From: G963667675 sp965197565
Lineage (GTDB): Bacteria > Chloroflexota > Dehalococcoidia > Lucifugimonadales > UBA3495
Direction: 5' to 3'
Assembly: GCA_965197565.1 (NCBI GenBank)
Contig: CBDANK010000002.1
Coordinates: 868,001-932,000 of the forward strand
Length of the DNA: 64,000 nt
Part shown: positions 32,780 to 41,418 of the stretch, one piece after another
Position numbering within the stretch: the stretch's first letter is position 1
Layout of the letters: the number at the start of each line of letters is the position of its first letter
Made by a program: the position numbers and the translations under genes
Notes under the pieces: generated by a model
Told to the model about the DNA's origin: nothing
Database searches by the model: none
Seen by the model: only the letters and a program-made list of their open reading frames with translations

Positions 32780-33859
32780 ATGGTCCCTGGATTCTTCGAT
32801 AACTTAAGAGATCACTCAGAAGTAAAACTTCGAATTCTTGGGAGCTTTCTTGCCCCGTGGGCGGCAAAACTCGGTTCGTTGGCCAGACGGGGTAACGGGA
32901 TTATTTGGTATGTCGATGGATTTGCCGGTGCAGGGAGATATGGTGATGGTAGGGATGGCTCACCTTTGCTTGGTCTACGGGAAGCACGACGACTCCTGAG
33001 TGTAAATAGAGATTACGCATTGGCATCTTTCTTCGTAGAAGCTAATCGGAATAATTGGCGGTCGCTCGAAGGAATAATTAGGCCGTTTAAGGCTGAAGGA
33101 CTTCAGGTTCGCAATGAGCGCGGTGAATTTTCTGATTTAGTTGGATTGATTGATCAAACTACGAGTGGCTCACCTATCCTGTTATTTGTCGATCCGTTCG
33201 GAATCAAGCCACTGGTATATACTCGTTTTAGACCACTTCTTACTCGGCGATCACCAGTAGACCTTATTCTAACTTTTCAGCACACAGCCGTACCCAGACT
33301 GGCTAAAGATCATCCTCACCTTGTCTCGCAAGCAATAGGTAGTGATGCTTGGTTAAGAGGATGGGACATGCTACAAGGCTCCGCGAACCAAACAGAGCAC
33401 GTACTTCGATTCTTTGCTAACAACCTTCGTCGCGATGGCAGGTTCTATAACGTGGTCAGCTATCCTATACGAGAACGGATCGATAAAGCTCCAAGGTACC
33501 ATTTGATGTTTGCCAGCAGGCACTACGATGCCTTTGAGCTGTGGAATGATCAGGTAGTTCAAGAGGACACACTGTTGTCCCAAAAACAATATCAGGGCCT
33601 CGCTACCCAATCTAGTTTCTTGCCGCAGTTTGATCAAGAAGTAGCCGGCGTTAACCTGTTGAATGGCATAAGGACGTTTGGTGCCTCCCACGCGCAGTTC
33701 ACCCGCAGAGACTTGGTAATGCATTTTGTCAGCAATTGGTGGGGCGCATACCATACAGGGGACATTAAGCGGGCAGTGGCATCACTGCTAGCAACTGGAG
33801 ATCTAAAAAGGGAACCCGGCCGAAGACGAGGAATTGACTTCGACTTTATGCATTTTTAA
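32780..33859 (+). CDS. tcmP: Three-Cys-motif partner protein TcmP
   Basis: A 359-residue protein of the TcmP family, named for co-occurrence with three-Cys-motif proteins like that encoded just upstream. Recognisable parts are the opening HSEVKLRILGSFLAPWAAKL, IIWYVDGFAGAGRYGDG, the strand LLFVDPFGIKPL, and a helical C-terminal part ending in a winged-helix-like segment (DLVMHFVSNWWGAYHTGDIKRAVASLL). The GFAGAGRY and VDPFG motifs recall a Rossmann methyltransferase-like fold. The pair occurs in phages and mobile islands; a role in phage-host conflict is often suspected but not shown here. Confidence 0.9.
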   Translation: MVPGFFDNLRDHSEVKLRILGSFLAPWAAKLGSLARRGNGIIWYVDGFAGAGRYGDGRDGSPLLGLREARRLLSVNRDYALASFFVEANRNNWRSLEGIIRPFKAEGLQVRNERGEFSDLVGLIDQTTSGSPILLFVDPFGIKPLVYTRFRPLLTRRSPVDLILTFQHTAVPRLAKDHPHLVSQAIGSDAWLRGWDMLQGSANQTEHVLRFFANNLRRDGRFYNVVSYPIRERIDKAPRYHLMFASRHYDAFELWNDQVVQEDTLLSQKQYQGLATQSSFLPQFDQEVAGVNLLNGIRTFGASHAQFTRRDLVMHFVSNWWGAYHTGDIKRAVASLLATGDLKREPGRRRGIDFDFMHF

Positions 33860-33877
33860 GTAAAGGCGGCTACGCTA

Positions 33878-34618
33878 TTAGCCCTGGGCCCTGGTATGGC
33901 CTCTTGAGGTCTGGGTAGCTTGCTCGAGAAGACGCAGCTTTCTGATGCCCTTTTTGGTGTCGCTAGCTACCCGGGCCGGGTCCCATATTTTGAGGCGCCG
34001 CTTGTGGAGCCAGTAAGTGAATCCCTTTATGTCGGATAGGGAGAGGTGGCGGCGCTTGGGTATGTGGGCTTGTTGGCGGTACTCCTCCAGCAACTCCGAC
34101 CGAGTGGCGCTGTACAGGTGAAGGAAAGCCTCCTCGACCAAGTCCTCGGTATCGGAATAGCCGCGAGCGGTATACCGCTTGCGCACCTCCTCCTCCGCCG
34201 ACAACTGCAAAGCCTCCTCGACCACCACTCCATACCAGAAATTCAGGTAAGCCCGGTATTTATTGACACCCAAGAGATCGCGGAAGGTCTCCGGTTCCAC
34301 CGCTTCCGGGAGCTGCCCCCGGAAAAGCAACGACTCCTTCTCTTCGACTGGAATGATGCCGTCCAACTCGCTGCAGAGCCGCTCCGCTAGGACCAACCAA
34401 TCGAAGGCCTCGCCTTGGATCAAATACCGGTAGGTCCGGCCCAGCAATTCTTCCTGGGGTCGGGTCCAGAGTCCAACGGCCTCCAATAGAGCCCGATGCC
34501 AAGGAACGCCGGACTGGGCCGCGGCCTTCAGGTGATGCAGTGCTTCCGGTGTCTGCTGGACCAGACCGGTCGACGGCTCGGTCCCGGAGAAAGGAGAGTA
34601 GCCGGGCTCGTTTTCCAT
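33878..34618 (-). CDS. Conserved helical protein of unknown function, downstream of polX
   Basis: A 246-residue soluble, mostly helical protein with no motif I recognise. It starts three bases after the polX stop, so the two are translationally linked. The first third (TPEALHHLKAAAQSGVPWHRALLEAVGLWTRPQEE) looks repeat-like and helical. A basic C-terminal tail (KRRLKIWDPARVASDTKKGIRKLRLLEQ) could bind nucleic acid (inference). Coupling to polX suggests a DNA-repair connection, without proof. Confidence 0.7.
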   Translation of the reverse strand: MENEPGYSPFSGTEPSTGLVQQTPEALHHLKAAAQSGVPWHRALLEAVGLWTRPQEELLGRTYRYLIQGEAFDWLVLAERLCSELDGIIPVEEKESLLFRGQLPEAVEPETFRDLLGVNKYRAYLNFWYGVVVEEALQLSAEEEVRKRYTARGYSDTEDLVEEAFLHLYSATRSELLEEYRQQAHIPKRRHLSLSDIKGFTYWLHKRRLKIWDPARVASDTKKGIRKLRLLEQATQTSRGHTRAQG

Positions 34619-34621
34619 GAA

Positions 34622-36397
34622 CTACCAGGCCCCTGCTTGAGCGGCTTGGAACACTTGGGCGCGGTCCGGCTTTGGAGTGCGGATATAGGCCAGGAATCGG
34701 GCCAGAGGCAGTGCGTTTAGAATATGCTTTGGCTCACACCAAGCCCGCCGGGCCACCGCCACGCCAAATCGCCTCTGGCTCAGGTCGGCGTAATGGTGAG
34801 AGTCGGTGCTCACCACCAGAGGCACCCCCAACTCCCGCGCCCGGTAGGCGTGAGTGTCTTTCAGGTCCAGCCGTTCCGGCGAAGAGTTGATCTCCAGGGC
34901 CGTTCCGGTGGCCCGCGCTTCTTGGAGCACTGCCTCCAAGTCGAACTCTGTTGGCTGCCGTCTCCCCAGAAGCCGGGTGGAAAGGTGACCGATAATTGTA
35001 ACCGCTGGATGCCGCATGGCTTTTATAATGCGCTGGGTCATGGTGCGACTATCCTGTCCCATGGCCGAATGCACCGACGCCACCACCACGTCCAGCTTTT
35101 CCAGCAGTTCGTCCGGATAATCCAGGGTGCCGTCGGACCGTATGTCAACTTCCGAGCCGCACAATATGCTGATGGAGTGCTCCCCTTGCAGGGACCGCAA
35201 GAGACCTATCTGGTCGAGCAGGCGCTGCGGCGACAAGCCGTTGGCTATGCCAAGGCCCGATGAGTGGTCGGTAAGAGCCATGTATTCGTAGCCCTTGGCG
35301 GCTGCCGCCGAAACCATCTTCTCGATGGAGTCGCGGCCGTCGCTCCAGTCGCTATGCAGGTGAAGGTCTCCTCGAAGGTCGGACTCTTCGACCAGCATCG
35401 GCAGGCGGTCTTCCTGGGCTGCTTCCAGCTCCCACATGCCCGCCCGCAACTCCGGCGGAATGTAGGCCAAGCCAAGCCGAGAGTAGAACGCCCTTTCGTC
35501 GGGGTACTGCTCAGCAACACCCGTATCCAGGTTGGTGACGCCGTACTCATTCAGCGACAACCCGATGCGGTTGGCATAGTCTCGCAACCTGATGTTGTGC
35601 TGCTGGCTGCCGGTAAAGTACTGGAGCAGCGCGCCAAAAGACTCCAGACCCCCCAACCGCAGGTCCACTTGAATTCCGGGCTCTACAATCACGCTGGTCT
35701 TTTTGGGGCCGTGGACCAACACCTCGCGGACCACATCCAGGGAAACCAGGGCATCGCCGGCTTGTTCCGGGTGGGTGGATGTGCCCACTAGGTCGATGTC
35801 GCCAATGGTTTCCTCCCAACGCCGCAGGCTTCCAGCGGGGAACAGGGAGCCGATGTGCGGGCACTTATTCCGCAAGTCATGAGCGATCTCCTCGGCCAAG
35901 GGCAACGCTTGGCCGATGGGAGTCCGCGTGTCTTTGGCTTGTGAACTCTGTATGTGGCGAAGAATGTTGTCCGCAGCTTTCTTTCCCATCCGGGGAAGGG
36001 CGGCCATTCTCCCGTCGCTAATTGTTTGTTCCACCTCATCGATGCTGCTGATGCCCAGTTCTTGGCTGATTAGCAAGGCAGTCTTGGGTCCTATACCGGG
36101 CACCTCCATCAGTGTCAGCACGCCTTGGGGCAATTCCGCCAGTAGCCTCTCGTAGGTAGAAACCCGGCCGGTTTGGAGCAACTCGTGGATCTTGCCGCTA
36201 ATGGCCTTGCCGATGCCGGGTATCCGTTTCAAGTCGGCTCCGTCATCCACCGCTTGGGCCAAAGGAAAGGAAAGTTGTTCAATGGTGCGGGCCGCCCGCT
36301 GGTATGCCCGTATTTTGAACACACTGTCTCCCTTGAGTTCCACGAGAATCGCCAAGTTCTCGAAAAAGCGGGCTATGTCCTCGTTGCTTTGCGTCAT
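34622..36397 (-). CDS. polX: DNA polymerase/3'-5' exonuclease PolX
   Basis: Repair polymerase combining an X-family polymerase with a PHP exonuclease. ATG 36395-36397 (MTQSNEDIARFFENLA) is chosen because family members start there; an upstream in-frame ATG (36472) adds a non-conserved tail. 591 residues, typical. Order: 8-kDa domain with helix-hairpin-helix motifs (KRIPGIGKAISGKI, LMEVPGIGPKTALL), palm with metal-binding Asp pair in SLRRWEETIGDIDLVG, then the PHP domain with RGDLHLHSDWSDG, ALTDHSSGL, GSEVDI and STDSHH. The next gene begins three bases after its stop. Confidence 0.95.
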   Translation of the reverse strand: MTQSNEDIARFFENLAILVELKGDSVFKIRAYQRAARTIEQLSFPLAQAVDDGADLKRIPGIGKAISGKIHELLQTGRVSTYERLLAELPQGVLTLMEVPGIGPKTALLISQELGISSIDEVEQTISDGRMAALPRMGKKAADNILRHIQSSQAKDTRTPIGQALPLAEEIAHDLRNKCPHIGSLFPAGSLRRWEETIGDIDLVGTSTHPEQAGDALVSLDVVREVLVHGPKKTSVIVEPGIQVDLRLGGLESFGALLQYFTGSQQHNIRLRDYANRIGLSLNEYGVTNLDTGVAEQYPDERAFYSRLGLAYIPPELRAGMWELEAAQEDRLPMLVEESDLRGDLHLHSDWSDGRDSIEKMVSAAAAKGYEYMALTDHSSGLGIANGLSPQRLLDQIGLLRSLQGEHSISILCGSEVDIRSDGTLDYPDELLEKLDVVVASVHSAMGQDSRTMTQRIIKAMRHPAVTIIGHLSTRLLGRRQPTEFDLEAVLQEARATGTALEINSSPERLDLKDTHAYRARELGVPLVVSTDSHHYADLSQRRFGVAVARRAWCEPKHILNALPLARFLAYIRTPKPDRAQVFQAAQAGAW

Positions 36398-36561
36398 ACT
36401 GTGCAGCGTCAAACGTTGACCATTGCTGGCTGGCCTTATTATACTACTCTTCTTGGCGGGGCTCTCCCGCATATTAGCGGCGAAGATGGGAGGTTGGCGA
36501 TGGGCGACACGGTATTCTTATCCGTCCGGTCCCCGGCATACTTTCAAGACAGGCGTCAACA

Positions 36562-37206
36562 GTGGATATAACCTGGCTGGGCCACGCCTGCTTCCGCATC
36601 CGCTCCGACGACCTAGTGGTGCTTACCGATCCTTACCCCTCGTCTTTGGGCCTGAAACCCGAAACCCGGCCCGCTACGGTAGTAACGATTAGCAATTCTC
36701 ACCCCAACCATAGTTGTTGGCAGGGTGTGGCGGGCGGTCCCAAGGTGTTCAACTCCGCCGGTGAGTACGAATATTCAGGCGTCAACGTCCGGGGGGTTAT
36801 GACGTCGCTGCCTCCGGAAACTCCCCATGAACAACGCAACGTTGCTTATTCCATCGAGATGGACGGCGTGAACGTCTGCCACCTGGGAGACATAGCGCGG
36901 CCGTTGACCACGCGCCAAGTGGAGGAGTTGGCCCCGGTGGATGTGCTTTTGGTCCCCACCGGGGGCGGTTGCACCCTGAACTTGGACCAAGTGCTCCAGA
37001 CGATGCAGGACTTGGCGCCGAAGATAGCTGTACCGATGCACCACGGCAATCATGGCGCGGGGCCGTCGCTACAGGATGTGGATGTCTTTTTGCGGCGGAT
37101 GGGATTGAGCGAGGTCCAGTCCCAGCCCCGGTTGGTCGCTACCGCCGCCAACCTGCCCGCAGACATGAGGATAGTGCTGCTGGCCCCCTATGCCAAGGCC
37201 GGTTAG
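36562..37206 (+). CDS. UPF0173/MBL-fold metal-dependent hydrolase-like protein
   Basis: Metallo-beta-lactamase fold protein of 214 residues starting at GTG 36562. ITWLGHACFRIRSDDLVVLTDPYPSSLG at the N-terminus is typical of UPF0173-type enzymes. The usual H-x-H-x-D-H metal motif is degenerate (SNSHPNHSCW), retaining two His but not the Asp-His. Later MBL positions are AYSIEMDGVNVCHLGDIAR (the CHLGD strand) and PMHHGNH. Either the metal site is altered or the protein is non-catalytic. It overlaps the 3' end of the convergent gene at 37203 by four bases. Confidence 0.85.
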   Translation: MDITWLGHACFRIRSDDLVVLTDPYPSSLGLKPETRPATVVTISNSHPNHSCWQGVAGGPKVFNSAGEYEYSGVNVRGVMTSLPPETPHEQRNVAYSIEMDGVNVCHLGDIARPLTTRQVEELAPVDVLLVPTGGGCTLNLDQVLQTMQDLAPKIAVPMHHGNHGAGPSLQDVDVFLRRMGLSEVQSQPRLVATAANLPADMRIVLLAPYAKAG

Positions 37207-37793
37207 CCCCCGGCCCTGCGGCGGGCCAAGAGGACCAGCCCGATTCCTCCAACCACGACAACCGCCCCGATAATCAAAGCCAGTCTTGGTATGGCGGTTA
37301 CCGACCGGTCTCCAGGCACCGGCAGCGAGGCTGTGGGAGTAACCGTAGGAATTGGCGTCGCCGTGGGTGTAGGCGTGGCGACGGGCAGGGGCTGGTTGAA
37401 ATTCAGGTCCAATGTGTAGAAATCAAATAGTCCCACGAAATCGGTGGTTTCGGCAGCCTCGATCCTGCCGTACTGGTTGACCAAGTAGAAGCTGACGGCG
37501 CGCCCGATCAGAGCCTGATCGGAAGGATTCAACTTCAGCCCCTCGTACTTGCCCCCAGGTCCAATGGCGACGGGCTGGCTCTTGAATCCGGTGGCGCAGT
37601 TGTCAATGCAAGCAATAAGCTCTATGCCGGCGGGTGCGGGAGACCCTTGCAGAGAGACTTGGCCGGAAAAAGAGTCTTCGAACAAGGGTCGGGGCGGCCT
37701 TTCCCCTTGCTTGGGCACCGCGGCCAAGGCGCTTAGCGCACCGAGAACCAACGCCGCCGCGCCAATCAGGAAAGCGATCTTCCGCCACGCCAC
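37203..37793 (-). CDS. Secreted, C-terminally membrane-anchored protein with P/T-rich stalk
   Basis: 196 residues. N-terminal signal segment (IAFLIGAAALVLGALSALA), a beta-rich ectodomain of about 100 residues with SFSGQVSLQGSPAPAGIELIAC, one Cys pair (IACIDNCATG) and VSFYLVNQYGRIEA, a Pro/Thr-rich stalk (ATPTPTATPIPTVTPTAS), then a C-terminal helix (LALIIGAVVVVGGIGLVLL) with the basic stop RRRAGG. This design is common in Chloroflexota cell-surface proteins. The ectodomain resembles carboxypeptidase-regulatory or cohesin-like modules only in general form. Function unknown. Confidence 0.7.
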   Translation of the reverse strand: MAWRKIAFLIGAAALVLGALSALAAVPKQGERPPRPLFEDSFSGQVSLQGSPAPAGIELIACIDNCATGFKSQPVAIGPGGKYEGLKLNPSDQALIGRAVSFYLVNQYGRIEAAETTDFVGLFDFYTLDLNFNQPLPVATPTPTATPIPTVTPTASLPVPGDRSVTAIPRLALIIGAVVVVGGIGLVLLARRRAGG

Positions 37794-38113
37794 CGCCTAC
37801 CTCCTGCTTCCCTCGTTAGGCCGGGGTCGGCCATGTTTCTCAAGATTCTTGCCAGCTATATCTTGACCGATGACGCTGCGCTTTGCAATGCTTTCGCCGG
37901 ACGGGTCCTTCCAGTTCTTGGCCCAATTGTCTGAACCGGGATTCACCGGATTGGGGCCTACCTGTCATTCCGAAACGCAGTGAGGAATCTAAGAGGTTTC
38001 TTCAGAGTCACCGTACCATTGCATCGACAGGCTCTCCCATTGTGGATTGAGCCGCTCGATTAGCTCTACTTTTTTGCTGCGGCCCCGCTTTGTGACCTTG
38101 TCCGGTCCGGGCC
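37794..38113. other. Repeat-bearing gap with relics
   Basis: Contains a truncated copy of the TGTCTGAACCGGGATT palindromic repeat (about 37925-37955), a copy of the dispersed motif GTCATTCCGAAACGCAGTGAG, and the GIY-YIG relic listed separately. No intact gene. Confidence 0.5.
37989..38086 (-). pseudogene. 3' relic of a GIY-YIG nuclease gene
   Basis: The minus strand reads RSKKVELIERLNPQWESLSM then QWYGDSEETS and a stop, closely matching the C-terminus of the intact GIY-YIG protein at 51614-51934 (RSKKVELIERSNPRWRDLSM then EWYDG). Nothing of the catalytic domain remains. As at 51.6 kb, the stop overlaps the dispersed GAGGAATCTAA repeat. Confidence 0.7.
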
Positions 38114-39946
38114 TTAGTTGAGATGGTGGGAGTTCCAACCGCTATACAGGGTCTTGCCTTGGAAGGTGGTTTGCTCCGACACATTCACCTGGAGAATGTC
38201 GCCGCTATTGGCTATGTTGTAGGTGTTGAAGCCTTCGAATATTTCGCCCGGTTTGTAGAAGAGCCAGGTCGCGTCGGTGTCGCTGGTCCGGACGAGTTGC
38301 AACACTTCCACCAGGGCGCCTTGGGCTATGAGGTCGGCGAACACGTCCTTGGGCGCCCTGCTCACCGGCGCGGTCACCACATTGAGTGCGGTGTTGGCGC
38401 TGGTGCCTCCAGCGATAACCACCACTTCCTGGGTGCCGAGGTCCAGGCCCGGCACCAGCACGCTGGCGCTGAACCCGCCGTCAGCGCCGGTGGACGCCTC
38501 CGCCAGCGGCTGGACGGGTATGCCGCCGATGGTCAGGGTCGACACCGGGATGAAACCGGGGAAGTCGAAGCCGGTGACGCTGATGGTTTGCCCGGAAGCG
38601 GCGCTGGCCGGGTCGATGCTAATGGAAGCACTGGGCACCGTGTGGGTAGCCGTAGCCGGTCTGTCGCTTCCGGTATCGGGGACGCTGACCTCGGCGGTCA
38701 CCGTATTGCTGGAAGGTATGCCGGTGCCGTAAGGCACCGTGAAGCGGGCGCCAGCGGGCAGGTTGCCGGTACTGTCGGCGGTGACGGTGGTTAGCGTATC
38801 TCCGTTGTATTTAATGTGGACGAGAGTGTTGGCCGAGAACCCGCTGCCGGTCACGCTGACGGTGCTGCTCCGTCCGCTTTCGGTGGGGTCAAGAGCAATT
38901 GCTTTCGCCGGCACCATTATCTCGGCAATACCGATGCGGCCGCTGCGGTCCCTGACAAGCACCTCTTTGCTGCCGGCCGTTTTCATCCCGGCAGGCACCT
39001 TGAAGGTTGCGATCAGTCTTCCGCCGCTGTCGATGTCGATTTCCTCGTGGGCCGCTTTCATGCCGTCAACGGTGATACTGTTGGCGGCCACAGTCCCGCC
39101 GCCCTTGAAGCCATTGCCGCTGACCGTGACAGACTGATTAGCCACTGCCGTGGCGGGCGATACGTTTATAGCGAAACCGCTAGTGATAGTGATGTTGGTC
39201 GAACGGGGGGCAGTGTAACCTGGCGCGTCATCAAGGCTGGTGACTATCACGGTCTGGGTGCCCAGGGAGGTGGTCGAAGGCACCGTAACCTCGAATTCAC
39301 CAGTGTTGTCACTATAGCTGGCCCCACTTGCCGGCAAGGTCGCGCCGGCGCCGCCGAAGGTTATGGCGACAACATGTCCTTGGGCGCCGGGCCCTGCGCC
39401 GAAGTCGTTAAGAGTGATGGTAACCGTGCCTCCCCGCGGGGCGGAGGCGGATGAAGCCGTTATCGATCCGATCTTGGTAAACGTCTGGGCCCCGAGGCGC
39501 GGGGTTGCCGTGTCCATCTCCATTGGGGCGATACCCAGGCCGTCACGGGCGTTGATGTAGTTTTCTCCGACAACAAAGTCCCTGCTCACGGTAACCGAGG
39601 CGGTAAACGCCCCGTTGGCGATGTTGGCGTCGGAGACTCCCAGATGGGCCTCATCGTCGTCTTTGATACCGTCTTGGTCCTCGTCCAGCCACAGGTTGGC
39701 GGTGCCGCCGCTGGAGAAGGCTTTCCCGGTGACGGTGATCATCGAACCGGCCACGCCCGAGGTCTTACTCAACTGGAGCCAGCGGCGCACCTCGAAGTAA
39801 ACCATGCCTCCGTAATTCTGGCCGTCATAGGACATCCGGACCCAGGTCTCGGATTCAGTGTCGGATTCAGCGTAGGGGACGACGGAGTTGGTGATTCCCG
39901 CCAGCCTGCTGAACTGCAGGACGATGGGAGTTATCTTGCGGATCAT
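38114..39946 (-). CDS. IPT/TIG-type surface protein, main part (frameshifted from 40373)
   Basis: Contains several Ig-like IPT/TIG modules with recurring phrases such as SMITVTGKAFSSGGTANLWLDEDQDG, QSVTVSGNGFKGGG, STVSVTGSGFSANTLVHIKYNGDTL and QTISVTGFDFPG. At the C-terminus is a domain of about 75 residues, DVFADLIAQGALVEVLQLVRTSDTD ... TWLFYKPGE ... FQGKTLYSGWN, shared almost unchanged with the 969-residue protein at 44022. Its ATG (39946) follows directly after a TAG in this frame, and the signal peptide is in the overlapping frame at 39867-40373. So the two parts form one secreted protein of about 750 residues, broken near 39948. Confidence 0.8.
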   Translation of the reverse strand: MIRKITPIVLQFSRLAGITNSVVPYAESDTESETWVRMSYDGQNYGGMVYFEVRRWLQLSKTSGVAGSMITVTGKAFSSGGTANLWLDEDQDGIKDDDEAHLGVSDANIANGAFTASVTVSRDFVVGENYINARDGLGIAPMEMDTATPRLGAQTFTKIGSITASSASAPRGGTVTITLNDFGAGPGAQGHVVAITFGGAGATLPASGASYSDNTGEFEVTVPSTTSLGTQTVIVTSLDDAPGYTAPRSTNITITSGFAINVSPATAVANQSVTVSGNGFKGGGTVAANSITVDGMKAAHEEIDIDSGGRLIATFKVPAGMKTAGSKEVLVRDRSGRIGIAEIMVPAKAIALDPTESGRSSTVSVTGSGFSANTLVHIKYNGDTLTTVTADSTGNLPAGARFTVPYGTGIPSSNTVTAEVSVPDTGSDRPATATHTVPSASISIDPASAASGQTISVTGFDFPGFIPVSTLTIGGIPVQPLAEASTGADGGFSASVLVPGLDLGTQEVVVIAGGTSANTALNVVTAPVSRAPKDVFADLIAQGALVEVLQLVRTSDTDATWLFYKPGEIFEGFNTYNIANSGDILQVNVSEQTTFQGKTLYSGWNSHHLN

Positions 39947-40373
39947 CTAGAGCTTCCGGGGTTGCGCTGCTGGGGTTCGTATCCGGCACGGTGATAATGA
40001 TGATCGTATCGCCGTTGCTCTCCTTTATGACCTGAGGTTCCAATTGAGGGTTAACCACGGGACCGCCGTGAACGCTTATATGAATGCGCTCTTTCTCGAT
40101 GAAGGAAGGGACCCCGATGTTCGCATCAAACTTGACGTAGATACTGTCTCTGCCTGGGTGCAGGTCTTTGTCGTTTTGGAAGGACATGGTATAGGTGGCG
40201 GCTTCCCCCGGTACGTTGGGGGTGTTAGTCTGGGAGCCGCGAACAATGGTGATTCCACCGTGGTCCGCTTTCACCGCGCTCGGGCTAAACATGCCCAGGG
40301 CCGCCGTGACCGCAACGACGCCGGCGGCCAACAGCAAGGCGAGCCCCAAAGATGCGCCGACCTTGGCTTTCAC
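39867..40373 (-). CDS. IPT/TIG-type surface protein, N-terminal part with signal peptide (frameshifted)
   Basis: Begins MKAKVGASLGLALLLAAGVV, a signal peptide, followed by a beta-rich domain (GITIVRGSQTNTPNVPGEAATYTMSFQNDKDL, later TIIIITVPDTNPSSATPEAL). After EAL at about 39950 the frame loses sense, while the next gene (ending 38114) takes over with MIRKITPIVLQFSRLAGITN. The layout matches related proteins where a domain on exported vinculum-like 'SF..F..N...' sequences is followed by 'VTFSQ.AGITNP'. A one-base change near 39947-39950 would restore a single frame. Confidence 0.75.
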   Translation of the reverse strand: MKAKVGASLGLALLLAAGVVAVTAALGMFSPSAVKADHGGITIVRGSQTNTPNVPGEAATYTMSFQNDKDLHPGRDSIYVKFDANIGVPSFIEKERIHISVHGGPVVNPQLEPQVIKESNGDTIIIITVPDTNPSSATPEALDDPQDNSHRPAVQQAGGNHQLRRPLR

Positions 40374-40440
40374 TTACCTTGCTTTCTCCGGGCGGTAATT
40401 GTTCAGACTTGATGGGTCATTGCTATGAAAATAGGCCATT

Positions 40441-40661
40441 TTAATCCGCATACGCGGCCTTCACAAGGTCGCCCCGGTCATTCCGAACGGCCACCCCGGT
40501 CATTCCGAACGGAGTGAGGAATCTAAAGTGCTTGGGCAGCAGCACGCCGTAGAAGGCGAGGAGTTTTAGACCCCTCGCTCCGCTCGGGGTGACAGGTGAC
40601 CTGCGGTGAGGACTTATCAAACACCCCGCTGCGTGGTCCGTTGTTTCTACCATCTCCTTTT
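40441..40661 (-). repeat. Truncated duplicate of the HEPN gene start plus dispersed repeat
   Basis: The minus strand from ATG 40651-40653 reads MVETTDHAA, the first residues of the three HEPN-like genes that follow upstream, together with the same ribosome binding site (AAGGAGATGG). It then runs into the dispersed GGGTCTAAAACTCC...TTCCGAACGGAGTGAGG repeat. This marks the boundary of the tandem duplication and is not a gene. Confidence 0.6.
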
Positions 40662-41030
40662 TTACACCTCGTTCCTGCCGGTGTGCGGGGCTAGCAGCGC
40701 CAGCAGTTCCTTCACGGCTTCGATGCCGCCGCGCACTTGTCCAGCGGTCAGCCAGCCTTCATAGAAATTGGTGTGTAAGCTGCTGGCCTCACGAAACAGA
40801 CCGTTGATTTCAGGCTGGCCGGTTTCGGAAGCTAGGTTATCGATCGCCCGGAACAAGTCAGCGTGCCCCCGGTGCGTCCAGCCCCGGTTTTGGGCGATGG
40901 CCTTGACTTGGTGGGCCGCCGCTCCCCAAGCCTTCTCGGAAGCCTGGAGGAGGTCGCCTTCTGCCAAGTGGTCGCCAGCCTTCGCAATGAACTCTCGGCT
41001 CACCGCTGGGTGGTCCGTTGTTTCTACCAT
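40662..41030 (-). CDS. PaREP1/HEPN-like protein, copy 1
   Basis: A 122-residue all-helical protein (VSREFIAKAGDHLAEGDLLQASEKAWGAAAHQVKAIAQNRGW, then HADLFRAIDNLASETGQPEI and LHTNFYEGWLTAGQV). The pattern matches PaREP1/PaREP8-type HEPN proteins known mainly from archaea and Chloroflexota. A possible HEPN R-x(n)-H motif is in NRGWTHRGH. HEPN proteins are often RNases or antitoxin partners of MNT nucleotidyltransferases, but no MNT gene is adjacent. Ten bases separate it from copy 2, so they are co-transcribed. ATG 41030 has GGAG just upstream. Confidence 0.8.
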   Translation of the reverse strand: MVETTDHPAVSREFIAKAGDHLAEGDLLQASEKAWGAAAHQVKAIAQNRGWTHRGHADLFRAIDNLASETGQPEINGLFREASSLHTNFYEGWLTAGQVRGGIEAVKELLALLAPHTGRNEV

Positions 41031-41040
41031 CTCCTTTTTC

Positions 41041-41418
41041 TCAACCCTCGTTTCTGCTGGTGTGCGGCGCCAGCAGCGCCAGCAGCGCCAGCAGTTCCTT
41101 CACGGCTTCTATGCTCTCGGCAATAAATGGAGCAGCCATCCAACCTTCGTAGAAATTCACATGTAGGCTGCTCGCCGAGTTGAACAACCTGATGATTTCA
41201 GGCTGGCCGGTTTCGGACGCTAGGTTCTCGATCGCCCGGAACAAGTCAGCGTGCCCCCGGTGCGTCCAGCCCCGGTTTTGGGCGATGGCCTTGACTTGGT
41301 GGGCCGCCGCTCCCCAGGCCTTCTCGGAAGCTTGGAGCAGGTCGCCTTCTTCCAAGTGATCGCCAGCCTTCAGAATAAACTCGCGGCTTACCGCTGTGTG
41401 GTCGGTTGTTTCTACCAT
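41041..41418 (-). CDS. PaREP1/HEPN-like protein, copy 2
   Basis: A 125-residue paralogue of copies 1 and 3, very similar over the first two thirds (SREFILKAGDHLEEGDLLQA, then HRGHADLFRAIENLASETGQ) and diverging near the C-terminus (SSLHVNFYEGWMAAPFIAES). The start is set at the MVETTDH methionine (41416-41418); an upstream extension in frame encodes only repeat sequence. A short duplication near the end (LLALLALLAPH) shows ongoing slippage. Co-transcribed with copy 1. Confidence 0.8.
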   Translation of the reverse strand: MVETTDHTAVSREFILKAGDHLEEGDLLQASEKAWGAAAHQVKAIAQNRGWTHRGHADLFRAIENLASETGQPEIIRLFNSASSLHVNFYEGWMAAPFIAESIEAVKELLALLALLAPHTSRNEG

